Made by a program: the position numbers and the translations under genes
Source of the DNA: Tilletia caries
Taxonomy: Eukaryota > Basidiomycota > Exobasidiomycetes > Tilletiales > Tilletiaceae
DNA length: 64,000 bases
Assembly: GCA_032718865.1 (NCBI GenBank)
Contig: JALUTQ010000028.1
Location: 868,001-932,000, forward strand
Reading direction: 5' to 3'
Notes under the pieces: model-generated
Seen by the model: the letters and a program-made list of their open reading frames with translations, nothing else
Database searches by the model: none
What the model was told of the DNA's origin: nothing
Shown: positions 1 through 9,904 of the stretch, in pieces
How the letters are laid out: each line of letters starts with the position of its first letter
How positions within the stretch are numbered: position 1 is the first letter of the stretch

Positions 1-1
1 T

Positions 2-217
2 GTTATCCCCGACGTGTCCGAGCTCAGCGTGGGCGCGGCTGATGTGGGAGGGTCCGGTGCGGGCGTGGAGAAGAAGCTTCGCAACCTGAACAAGAAGCTC
101 AAGGCGATCCAGGACTTGAAGGACAAGCAGACTCGCGGAGAGAAGCTGGAGCAGACGCAGCTGGCCAAGATTGCTTCGGAGCAGGAGGTCAGGGAGGAGC
201 TGGATGCGTTGCAGTGA
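2..217 (+). CDS. C-terminal end of eukaryotic translation initiation factor 2A (eIF2A)-like protein, 5' end outside window
   Basis: The frame is open from the window edge (base 2) to a TGA at 215-217, giving the last 71 residues. The tail is a basic coiled helix (KKLRNLNKKLKAIQDL, then KLEQTQLAKI and VREELDALQ). This is the pattern of the C-terminal helix of fungal and animal eIF2A, where KKLR-type repeats are followed by E-x2-Q-x2-KI and a final E-L. PYM/WIBG proteins end in a similar helix and are the main alternative. eIF2A is a 65 kDa factor with an N-terminal beta-propeller that can deliver initiator tRNA; that propeller is not in the window. The GTG at 14 is an internal valine, not a start. 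Confidence 0.6.
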   Translation, partial: VIPDVSELSVGAADVGGSGAGVEKKLRNLNKKLKAIQDLKDKQTRGEKLEQTQLAKIASEQEVREELDALQ

Positions 218-736
218 AAAAAGCTAGGATAAAAACATGCCGTGCCTTGAGGGCGCGAGCGTGGACAGCGTCGGTGGCTTTGTCTAGGGGGTTCTTGACT
301 GTATCTCTCTCTCTGCTCACGGACATTTGTTCTGCTGTCACCTTCGAAAGGATAACTTCATGTTCTGCCACGGCCGCGGCCGATGTCGATGGTGATCCGC
401 ATGTGGGGGAGAGAAGAAGAGATGTTCAAGGAGAAGTCCGTGCGCCTGGAAGGTGTTCACAAAGGTCGCGCTAAACCGAACAAATCAGTCCACTTTCCCG
501 TCGTTCTACTACTTATCTCGCGGAGGGAAGCAGCGCAGGCGGCGAGACCGGCAAGAAAGGGTCCAGTAGTAGAGTTTAGAGCGAGGGGAAAGGAAGTGAG
601 TTAGAGACTGATCCGAGCTGTCAGCTGCAGGTATAAAAACGCGCTTCCCTCGCATCTTCTCGTTCGCAAGCCCAACCACCATCTATTATCCTCATACCCT
701 CTATTATCCTCCTAGTCTCCTCATCCATATCAAACA
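218..736. other. Intergenic: eIF2A-like terminator and promoter of the EXPERA-like gene
   Basis: The 519 bases hold no convincing reading frame. The downstream half has a TATA-like box (632-637) about 100 bases before the ATG at 737 and a pyrimidine-rich stretch (655-735) typical of fungal leaders. I see no repeat or RNA gene. Confidence 0.6.
632..637 (+). promoter_or_regulatory. TATA-like box of the EXPERA-like gene
   Basis: TATAAA lies 105 bases upstream of the ATG at 737 and is followed by a CT-rich leader, the usual layout of a fungal core promoter. Confidence 0.5.
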
Positions 737-1787
737 ATGCCCGCAACGAGATCGTCGACAACGAATTCGGTGGCCGCGGTGAAGGCCGACCGGATCCACA
801 AGCCTCCGACCTGGATCACGATCTGGCTCGCCGTGTCATCGATCCTGGTCATGTGGGATTGCGGATACATGCTCCTCCGACCCCATTCGATGAAGGGAGG
901 AAAGTACTTCACCTTGTGGGTGAGTTTCTGCCCTCGGGCCCCTCTCCCACCCCCGCTCCGTAACGTCGTCGCCGTCTTGCTCAAATGTTCTTCCTTTTTC
1001 TGATTGACCTTGGCTCTGCTCTGCCACCCCTCCTTAAGGCTCCATACGAATTGTACGGAACGATTGACAAGATCTACGGAGTCGACGCTTTTACGGCCAA
1101 GGAGGGGTTCCCTGCCGCCCAGAGCGTTATGAACATCCCCGAGACGATTCTCAACTACATTTGTAAGTACACCCTGTCGAGATCGAAACGTGGAAAGTTG
1201 ACGACATGCTGACCTTGTGATGCGACTTCTTTGTCTCCCTTTGCGGATCTCGTCTCTCTTCTCTCTGACTCCGTTTCCGGTCTGCAGACGTTTTCATCGT
1301 CTTGTTCACCACTTCCTCGCATGCCCGAGCTGTTGCGCCCTTGATCGGATTCACAGCAACCGTCATGACGGCCAGCAAGACGATTCTCTGTACGTTGGTC
1401 TTTTTCTATCACTTCATGTCCTCGGGACACCCCCCGCGCGACGCGAGGGAAACGTCCTGCGAGCTGACCGGTTTTTCTGATCTGGAATTCTTCCGATCCA
1501 GACATGCTGGTCGAAATCAGCTGTGGATACTGCAAAGTTGGGCACAATGACTTGTACAGTCTCGTGGTCCTCTTCCTCGTCCCCAACCTACCCTGGATCT
1601 TTGGTGAGTGAACTCTCTCGCCCGCGCGCGATGTCCCCGTTGTGCTGACCCGACTTCTTCTTTCCCTCCCTTTTCCCGCATTTCAGTGCCCACCGCCATC
1701 GCTGTGTCCCTCGGCTACGAGATGGCTGGCAACCTCAGGGCTGCCGCCGGACTGCCAGTCTCTTCTAACAAAGTCAAGCGCAACTGA
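737..1787 (+). CDS. EXPERA/emopamil-binding-like small membrane protein
   Basis: Five exons (737-919, 1039-1162, 1288-1389, 1502-1603, 1687-1787) join in phase to a 203-residue protein. Each intron has a GT start (GTGAGT, GTAAGT, GTACGT, GTGAGT) and AG end. Hydrophobic segments fall at about residues 26-46, 103-136 and 155-185, with a charged KVKRN tail. The block YELYG-x-IDKIYG, the E-I-S-C-G-Y-x5-HND region and the final LPWIFVP resemble the EXPERA fold of emopamil-binding protein and TMEM97, a four-helix ER domain that binds sterols or sigma ligands. The match is by pattern only; the two histidine/glutamate active-site positions of sterol isomerases are not clearly conserved, so an enzymatic role is not claimed. 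Confidence 0.65.
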
Positions 1788-2286
1788 GGCTGGATCGGAA
1801 CATCTCGTCGCCTTCTAAAAAGTTTAACCCACGATGCTTCTGCTTCTGCCTTTCACATCTGGAATTGCAAACCTATCATACGTATCTGCAATCGTACCTT
1901 TCGTGACCAGCGTCTCCGTATGTACCGCGATTGACTGACACGGTACGACTCAAGTTGACCATCATGGATTGATGGATTGCAACGCAGTGATGCAGCACCA
2001 GCGCTGGCCCAACTTGGGCCAATTTTTCTGCTACGGGGGAGGCCAGGTGTGGAGCCACGCGTCTACGAGATACATCTGGGGCGGGAATGGATGGAGGTCT
2101 CAAATGAAACCAAACGGCAGAAGGAGAAAGCAGCAGCAAGAATGATGCTTCGGTAAGCGGCTCCAACAGAGCCCGGAGTCCGAAAGAGCACAACAGCTTG
2201 GGGGCTACAAGACAATCCCATGTGAACGGCTTCCGGGGAGCCATGTTCGGAGTACAGAAGGGGCGAGGATTGGAGGGAGGGGTGCT
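1788..2286. other. Convergent 3' intergenic region
   Basis: About 500 bases lie between the stop of the EXPERA-like gene and the stop of the CK2 gene, which converge here. The reading frames are short and inconsistent. Nothing beyond 3' untranslated sequence is visible. Confidence 0.6.
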
Positions 2287-4014
2287 TCACGACTTCATGA
2301 CCGTGTCCTTCCCTGCAGCCGCTGCTGCCCTCACAGGCTCTATTGACGAGGCCAAGAATGCATGGTGAGCATCATCCACATGAAAAAAAGGGTCAATCTG
2401 TTTTAAAGGACAACATAAACTCACCAAAGTATGGGTGCAACTGTGCCTCCTCCGCCGTCAGGCGGTCCTGGTGATCATAGCGCAGCAGTCTGTCGAGGAA
2501 GTCAATCGCCTCGTTGGAAATGTACCGCTCATTCTCCGTCGTGATGAAGCGGGACCAAGGCTTGCGGTGGAAGCGGGAAAGCAGGTCGTCGTACTGTGGG
2601 TCGAGCTCAATGTCGTACTTTTCTAGGTAGGAGTAGAGGTCGTCGGTGCCCAGCACCCGTGCGATCTTGACAAGCTGGTCATAGTTGTCTTGGCCGTGGA
2701 AGAAAGGCTCTTTTCGGAAGATCTGAAACGGAGAAGGAGCCATCGTTCAGCATAATCAATATAAAGAAGTGGGGATGATCGTTTGACACGATTGATAGAA
2801 ATGGCGACTCACCATGCTCGCATACATGCACCCTAAACTCCACATGTCCAGGGAGTAGTCGTACTCCATGAAATCTACCAAAAGCTCAGGACCCTTGAAG
2901 TAGCGAGACGCTACTCGCACGTTGTACATTGTCCCTGGGTGGTAGAACTCGGCAAGACCCCAGTCGATCAGCCGCAGCTAAAATGAGACCAAAATGAAGA
3001 AAGTGAGCACGCGGACGCGTCTCATACCCAATGAACGTCTCATGTGTTCCCTTACCTTGCGATTCTCATGGTCGATCATGACGTTGTGTGGCTTCACATC
3101 GCGGTGCATGATCCCTCTTGAGTGACAGAAGTCCAGAGCCTGGAAGCGAGTGAAAAGTTGTCAGAAATTCAAAAGTGGCTCGCATCACAATCGGCATCCT
3201 CTGTCCGGTGCTTACCTTCAGCAACTCGAAGATGTAGAAGCGAACGTCGAAGTCGGTGAATTTTGAGTAGAGTGTCTTGAAGTCGGTGTTGTTGACGTAT
3301 TCGGTGATGATGGATGGTGTTTTGGACTGAATATGGTGCGGACCGTGGGAGACAAGAGTGTTTTGGCATTAGAGGATATATGCGCGCATACATCACAGAA
3401 TGTCAGACGCGCATGGACACAGGGGCACGTACCTGTGGATCGCGCACGACATCAAGCAAGGTGACAATGTTAGGCCCACCAGCAAGATTTTGTAGGATCT
3501 TGATCTCGCGCTTGATCTTCTTCTTCTTGACGGGCTTGAGGACCTTGAGAATGCACTTCTTGGGAATACCCGAGTCCGACGCTCCCACGGCGACACCCTC
3601 AAAGACCTCCGAGTACTTTCCTCTGCCCACCTTTCGGAGAATCTCGTAGTTGTCTTGCATGCCCCTGCAGAGTTAAGAAACGTGTAAGCGAAATTGGTGC
3701 CCGCCAGTGACCAAGCTGCGCCTCGAGATTGCTGGACGAGACGTACCATTGTACCGCGAGATTATCTGGGAGGGCGAAGCGAAGCAGCGAAGGGCCGACA
3801 CGCGCATCGGATTGGAAGAAAGAACGAATGATGGGATGATGGTTGGATCAGCGATGCGCTCAGGTCCGGCGCAGTGCGGTGTTGCATCCAGCAAGCATGA
3901 GCTTGCGCATGACTCACCGTAGTCCCACCAGGTACGACCGAACTTCTCGTTCACATCCTTGTAGACCCGTGCAACGCTCTTGCATTCGGCCGCCGTCATT
4001 CCTTCCGCTGCCAT
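2287..4014 (-). CDS. CKA1: Casein kinase 2 catalytic (alpha) subunit
   Basis: Eight exons (minus strand order 4014-3918, 3765-3747, 3664-3433, 3326-3216, 3139-3056, 2977-2813, 2722-2425, 2339-2287) give 352 residues. All kinase landmarks are present: GRGKYSEV loop at about 52-59, catalytic lysine 79, the CK2-specific basic cluster KKKK at 85-88, HRD at 165-167, DWG (not DFG) at 186-188 and GPELLVD. Exon 2 has only 19 bases and supplies the family's AVQW motif. The last exon (53 bases, after an intron starting at 2424) restores the family's HPYF-x-PV ending; reading through it instead gives a false tail. CK2 phosphorylates acidic serine/threonine sites in nucleus and cytosol as a tetramer with the beta subunit. 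The start is the first ATG before [10 protein letters not shown]. Confidence 0.97.
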
Positions 4015-4573
4015 GATGAAGCTGGGTTACTTTTCAATAAGGGATTGCTGACTCGAGGGATTGCGCTCCGCAGAATGCCTTGTCGTGAGCAGGTGGTTTT
4101 GGGACCGGATTGCGCGCGTGTGTGCTGACTGCTGAGCCTGTTCCGCTCGTGCTTGCTGTGCGGCGGCCGGTGAGTGCTTTGGTGGAGTGCTGCCTTCCTT
4201 CCGAGCTCGAGCTGCGCGCCTTGTACACCACCTTGTCGTTCTCCACCACCTTGAATTTTGTCGTGCGCTTCGCGGCGTGCTCTCCTCCGTGACTTGCTCG
4301 ACAAGCGCTCGACTTCGTGGGCGTGTTCGGCTCTCGGTCCGGTCACCCTGTCTGTCGTGATCGATCGATCGATCGATCTCACAGTGTGCATGTCTGCACC
4401 GAAGGAATACCGGAGTCGGTTCACACCGCGGGTCATTGGGTCTTCCTTCGGGTCTTGCGTCTCATATGAAACGGGACCGTTCAAAATATCGGCTTCTGTT
4501 TGGAGCTTGGAGAACCCGCTTCATCTTCCATTTTCCAAGCAGCAAGTTCCAACTTCCACGGCGGTTTCGTCGC
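4015..4573. promoter_or_regulatory. Upstream region of CK2 alpha
   Basis: The 559 bases upstream of the CK2 start have no coding signal. They include a 20-base GATC repeat (4359-4378) and end at the 7-base flank of the DNA element that begins at 4574, so the element sits about 560 bases upstream of the kinase start. Confidence 0.5.
4359..4378. repeat. (GATC)5 microsatellite
   Basis: Five perfect tandem copies of GATC lie in the CK2 upstream region. Confidence 0.95.
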
Positions 4574-4593
4574 CTCAGTAAAAAATTTCGGCC

Positions 4594-4860
4594 GGGGTAC
4601 GCTGCCTTCTCGCTGCCGACACGCTGCTGAGACGCTGCCGGAACTTCTGTGACCCCATACAGAGCGCCAGCGCCTCAGCAGCGTGTTGGCAGCGTGTCGA
4701 TACGCTGTGGACAGAAATCACTCGTATAAGCAGCGTGTCGCATCTTTCGAAATCTCTCATGTTTTTCCTGATACGCTGCTCTTCCGCTGCCCACACGCTG
4801 GTCTCACACTGCTAGTTATTCGATAGAAAATTGCTGTATTACGCTGCCCACACGCTGGCA
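4594..4860 (-). repeat. Left subterminal GCAGCGT-type repeat cluster
   Basis: About ten copies of ACGCTGC or CGCTGCC (GCAGCGT on the minus strand) occur within 270 bases of the left end, with a few copies in the opposite sense near 4675-4730. The matching cluster at the right end runs the other way. Confidence 0.8.
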
Positions 4861-5939
4861 GTACACATCAGATAGTACCACACACGTCCCCCGCCGCTTC
4901 CTCCGGTCCTACACTCCTACAGTCCTACCACGCCAGCACGCCTCCTCCCTCCCCGACCCTCTCTGTGGCGGCCCCGACACACGACATCCCCGACTGCTGA
5001 ATGCTCAATGCTGCCAACTGGAAAGAAAAGAAAGAAAATGCATTAGAGATCTGTCAGCATTGAGAGAAGAGTTAGCAAGAAATAGGTCAACGTCAACCTA
5101 AATCAGAAGGTCAAAGGACACGGGAAGAACGGGAGAAGGGTCAGCTGTGATGCACAAGTCACGACCGAGACGAGTCGTGAGCTGAAGCCGGAGGTATAGA
5201 ACGGTGAGCCGGTGAGCTGCGCCGTGCGCGTACTGCACTCACCGAGGGAAGCAGATGAGAAGTGTGACTGGCCTGATAAAGTTGACTCTCGTTCTGCTAC
5301 CTGCAGCGGCACAGAAAGAAGCAATGTATATTGGATGCACGCTGCGATCGAGGGAAGGAGTGACAATCAGCATACATGCGCGTTTACGCGCTCAGCATAC
5401 ATGCGCATTTTCGAACTGACCGAGGAGATGATCGAAGAGGTCAGACCGTCAGACCTCCTCTGCGGGAGCGAGTGACGAGTCCATCTGGGCTACTCACCCT
5501 TGAGGGTAGCCTTGGCTGTGAGGATAGGAGCGGAGAAAGTAGTAAGCAGACCGGCGCCGGTGAGCCCTTCCTCGTCCGCAGCTGATTGTTCTTGCTTATC
5601 GGCGACGGCGGACACGATGTGGCGGACGACACGGCAGAAGAGCGAGGAGAAAACCCACCTCGTGGTGAGCGAGACCGTCAACCTTGGCCCTTGAGGGTGA
5701 TCTCCTCACCGCTCACGCTCCTTCACCAAAGGGCAGGGCAGGACCTTGAACCAGAGACGGTGGAGCTGTAAAAAGAAAGGGGGGTGAGTTCCGGGGGGCG
5801 CAGAACTGGAGGGTGAAGGGCCAGAGGTTGCACCTGGTGTAATGGGTCGAGATCATGAACCTGGAGGAGGATGGAAACGAGGCGCATGTATCAGCATTCT
5901 CACACCCGCAGCAGTTGGGAAGGGACAGAGGGAGAATAC

Positions 5940-6182
5940 TCACAAGCCAATAGGCGCACTAGTCAACCACTTCTTCGCCGGCGTATGCTGCGCGCCCGGA
6001 GGATGTACGATGTTGATTTTGAGCGGTGAGCGGGACTGGGCGTGGAGGACGGGGTCAGAGGCGAACTCCTTGGCAAAGTGGGAGACGAAGGCGTTGTCGA
6101 TCTGCTGTCCGCCGAAACTGGGGTCGAGGACGGATGCGAGGGGCAGGAAGAGACCGGCGCGGGCGGCGAGGAGAGCGCCCAT
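5940..6182 (-). pseudogene. Hsp70-family gene fragment (Ssz1-like) inside the DNA element
   Basis: The minus-strand frame contains FGGQQIDNAFVSHFAKEF, which follows the Hsp70 consensus G-G-x2-[FI]-D-x3-V-x-[HY]-F-x2-EF found in the nucleotide-binding domain. The preceding ARAGLFLPLASVLDPS resembles the matching strand of the atypical ribosome-associated Hsp70 Ssz1. No ATP phosphate-binding loops or complete domain could be found around it, and the flanking minus-strand frames look intron-broken. I read it as a piece of a host chaperone gene picked up by the element. The Hsp70 assignment rests on about 20 residues. Confidence 0.4.
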
Positions 6183-6383
6183 GTCAACGTCAAGGTTGGT
6201 AGTTGCTCGCGGTAGGACTCAGTAGGAGATGCCGATGCTGGTGAGGGGATAGGGAGGCTGGGATGGGGCTGTACGCGACGAGGGCGGGAGAGTTGGGTGC
6301 TGACTGACTGTTGAGCAGCGGGTCGAGTGTCGACACCGTGGAGAGGTGAAGCAATTTCCACAATTGAAATTCGTTTTCATACA

Positions 6384-6640
6384 GCGGATCAGCGGATCAG
6401 CAGCGTGTCAGTGTTGCCAAAAATCCAATGAAATCGTCCCAGCGTGAATGCAGCGTGTCGGCAGCGTGGCCAGAAAATTCGAAAAGTCAGCTTCTTTTCC
6501 ACATTTTCGTGCAGCGTATCAGCAGCGTGTCAGCAGCGTGCTGAGACGCTGTTGAAGGGGCTCCTCCTTTGGCAGCGTCTCAGCAGCGTCTCAGCAGCGT
6601 CTCAGCAGCGTCTCAGTGTTTTAGCAGCGGACCCACAGCG
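6384..6640 (+). repeat. Right subterminal GCAGCGT-type repeat cluster
   Basis: At least a dozen copies of GCAGCGT followed by G/C-TC lie here, including four nearly tandem 10-base units (CAGCAGCGTC) around 6580-6620. They are inverted relative to the left cluster. Confidence 0.85.
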
Positions 6641-6657
6641 TCTCATTTTTTACTGAG

Positions 6658-9600
6658 TCGTCGCTGCTGGCCTTCTCTTATTTGTTCTCTGTTTGAGATC
6701 GTCAACCTGCTTGGGCGGCTGGGCGCCCTGCCAGCTCATCTGAAATTGAGAAGTGGAGTTGGCGACCTGGCGAGCTCTTTTCCGCGTCGCCCATCGCTAT
6801 CTCACGCCTCTTCTTGCTGTGCCCATGGAGTGAACGACTTACGACGCGGTGAGTGGACCCTCTGGTGTCTGGCCTTCACCTCTGTCTGAGACGCGTGCTG
6901 GAGGCTGGAGCTTTGAACAGGAAGGTCTCATCGTCTCGGCGACCCAATAAGCCCCAACTACGTCCAAATGATGTGAAGAAGGCAAGAAGCGTTCTGGCCA
7001 TAAGCGCGCACAGAGACAGCCGTGACCGAAATCGCCTCATCTCCTTCTGATCCGTCTCAATGTAACCAGGGCAAGAGATGTTCGGCTTTGCAGGCCATCT
7101 CATCGATGAGGAGCGTTAGTGTAGGCGAGCGAGCTGGAGGAAGACGATGTCATGGCTGGATAATGGATTGCGCATTTATATACACTGAGGGATTTCATCC
7201 ATCTTGGCTTGCTCATCGTCCCCATCCCTCCCCCACAGCCCGAACCATACAGACTTCGTCGCTCACGCTCCCGGCCGCAGTCCACAGCGTTTATCGCTGC
7301 TCTCAACGCTCGCCTGCAACTTGCACGCCTCACGTTTCCACACCATTCTGGATCCTAGGCTCCATCTGGCTGGCTGCTGACCACGGCACCGTCGCCAATC
7401 GCCATCCCTTTTACAATTGTACGTTCATCGAAAAGGCTCTCGTTAAAAGCCTCGATCCTTGCGTTGGCTTCCAGGTTTGGGTTGCGCTTTCATATTATTT
7501 CAGGGTTGGCTGTGCGCAGCCAGCAGGCGGTACATATGTACATCCAAAGAAGGCTCGCTGGCTTCCTTTCATCAGTCTCACCAGGATTTTTCCCACAGAT
7601 CAAAGCCGTGCCAATTATCTGTGGTCTGAGCCCAGTAATTGCACTTTGCAGCGGTTCAGAGTTCTCAAAGGCACCATGTCAGTGTTCCTGTGTCTTTCGG
7701 CATCCCCTTATAATTGCTGTCACACTGATTAACTGATGACTGATGGTTCCCTTGTATTGGCAATATAGAACCAGGCACGGACAAAGCAAGTGCCAACGAG
7801 TACCGCCCTGACGAGGCGTGAAGCGTGAAGGGACGACGCAAGACACGAGGTAAGTTCTCCGCATCCTTCGTCGCAAGCTCAATGGGCGACAGTTCTCGTC
7901 GGTAGCTCTATAGGAGCTGAGCTCTCTGCCACAGCAGAAGGTTGGGAGTTGGGACTCCCTCTGTCGCGGATGGGCAGTGGGGGCTTATTATTCCTGCTGA
8001 ATCACCTGGCGGTGGTTGAACCAGAGCTGTGGACCGGGAGGGTACATACCAGTATCTTGAGATCCGAGAATGAGGAGGAGGATAGCCGGCCAGGTCATGC
8101 TGGATGAGCGATGAGCATGAGACTGTCATTGGCCGACTGTCTAAGTTGCGCCGGCTGCGAAGTGTTAACCGGTGAACGACTATACTGATCTTTTTTTTTG
8201 TGTCTTGACTTGTGATGTGCCCCCACTCCCCAGTCCCGTGTCCCACACAAGCCAGCCAAACTGGAAACCCGAAGGTTTCTCTTCGCCAGGAACAGCCGGC
8301 CAGCCTGAAGGTGAGTGATCAGTGATGAGTGAGTTAGGTGCGTCCGTCTTCGGCCAGTGCGCTGGCCGCTGCCAGCCTGCTCCTTCGGTGCAGACAACGC
8401 CTCCTGGATATCTGGGATATGTGCATTGTGCACATATTAAGCAAGGGCTTTCCCTACGCCGCCCAACAGCCAAGTTCAATCGCACAGTAGCCCCTGCACC
8501 ATCCTGCACACAAAGGTTCCTGCGTTAGCGTACATCGCACGAACTCTCTTTTCACACTTGCTTCTCTCACTTCCACGATACTCCCCGCTTCCCGCACAGC
8601 CAGGTTTACCAGGCGGTTGAACAACGCGGTCAACGCCTCAAGCCTCAAGCCTCAAGACCCAAGAAGTGGCGGACGATCGAGGGCAGTAGTGGCAAGAAAT
8701 CACACCTTCCTTCGAAGTAAGTTTCTTCTTCCGTGCCCATCGTATCTCCCCGTTGCGGACGATTCACCATATGCTCAAACGCTCCAACCCGAATCGCTCT
8801 AAAAAACTTTGCCAGCGCAGCCGTCAAACTGTTCGAGATCGATCACTACTTGCCCAAAAGGCAGGGGTTACCTCTCTGTCAACGACCTCCTTGAGTCTGT
8901 CTCATCTCCCTGCCTACTTCCTCTGCTTTCGACGCGGTCGGAGTTGCGTTTGTCGCCTTCCCTTCAAAAGCCAGGTGAGAACACACGGCAACGGTCGACA
9001 TCTGTCTCCACATCGGGATGCAGGAAGCTCACAGGTCGCCACTACGCCCAGCCAACGGTCCGGCAAAGAGTACTTGCTCCTTTCGTCTAGAATCCTCATC
9101 TTCTCATCAGCACTGCGCCCATTCCTCAAAGTCAAAGTAAGGAACCTCCTTCTTCGCTGTGCGATTAATCTCTGTCCGGTGAGTTCGCAGGCCTCGGTGA
9201 AAAGAGCGGGACACGGCCCAGAGAAAGACGCTGATCTCCCAGCCACTCCGCCCAGAGATAACTGCAGACGACTCTTTTGCAGCAACCTGAAACCGAAAAG
9301 ACGGCACCGGTCGCCTCCTTGTCATCGACACTTACTTCCCATTGTCACCGAACCCCCCTTCCCTTGGGAGCTGCTTCCGTGTTGCAGCACCTCTTCGGCT
9401 CTACCTCTACCGGACCCGCCTTCGATCGGTGAGTGCTGACAATAAGACCAGGGGCAGAGAAGGGCCGTACCTGATCTATTTGCTTCTGCTTCGGCACTGA
9501 ACTGTTCTTTCTCATTAGACCCTGTCAGAGAACATTATCCGCCTCGTCCTCCGATCTCGGTCACATCGTTCTCTTCATAAACAGCATCTAGAGCCTTCCT

Positions 9601-9904
9601 TGGTGTGGAATATTCTCCCTCCTCGCTACCGCCTTCCTCCCAAACAATTCACCGCTCGCCTCTTCCCTTTCCGGTTGACGTCAAGCCGGCTCAAGTAGGG
9701 TCAGGTCAAGGACTTCAAGACAGGCCACCGGACTTCATACGGGAAGCGCCTTCAAGTCTCCTTCTCCTTCACCGCCTTCTCTGATATTCCCTCCTCTCAT
9801 ATCCTAACGATCTCCTCCTTACGACTACATCGTCATCTCTCCAACCACATCGACACCACGGACCGCCGATCAACCTCCCTCCTGCTACCGACAGCTTTAC
9901 GAAA
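6658..9904. other. Long leader/intergenic region upstream of the MHYT-domain gene
   Basis: This 3.2 kb stretch has no frame I can support. A TATA-like box (about 7175-7182) is followed by long pyrimidine-rich sequence and several GT...AG pairs, so part of it is probably a spliced 5' leader of the gene starting at 9905. Frames at 7022-7732 and 8753-9439 are open only from GTG or TTG codons, have low-complexity composition and no recognisable domain. Confidence 0.45.
7175..7182 (+). promoter_or_regulatory. Possible TATA box of the MHYT gene leader
   Basis: A TTTATATA-type sequence lies just before a pyrimidine-rich tract. It is 2.7 kb from the coding start, so this only makes sense if the leader is long and spliced. 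Confidence 0.25.

Larger units (their letters stand above)
4574..6657. mobile_element. 2.1 kb DNA element with 13-base terminal inverted repeats
   Basis: The left end starts CTCAGTAAAAAAT (4574-4586) and the right end is its exact reverse complement (6645-6657). The bases just outside are identical on both sides, TCGTCGC at 4567-4573 and 6658-6664, which looks like a 7-base target-site duplication. Inside each end is a cluster of GCAGCGT-type repeats, in opposite orientation at the two ends (about 4590-4860 and 6380-6640). This is the layout of a cut-and-paste DNA transposon with subterminal repeats. No transposase-like frame is visible, so it is probably non-autonomous. The superfamily is not assigned; hAT elements usually make 8-base duplications. 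Confidence 0.75.

Noticed and set aside
2393..2743. CK2 C-terminus ending in [11 protein letters not shown]
   Set aside because: This reads into an intron with a GTGAGT donor at 2424; splicing to 2339 restores the conserved family ending.
7022..7732. 236-codon frame in the MHYT leader
   Set aside because: Opens at a GTG, has mixed low-information composition and no recognisable domain; probably chance in a stop-poor region.
8753..9439. 228-codon frame in the MHYT leader
   Set aside because: Opens at a TTG, is rich in serine/proline/arginine from CT-rich sequence and has splice-like signals inside it.
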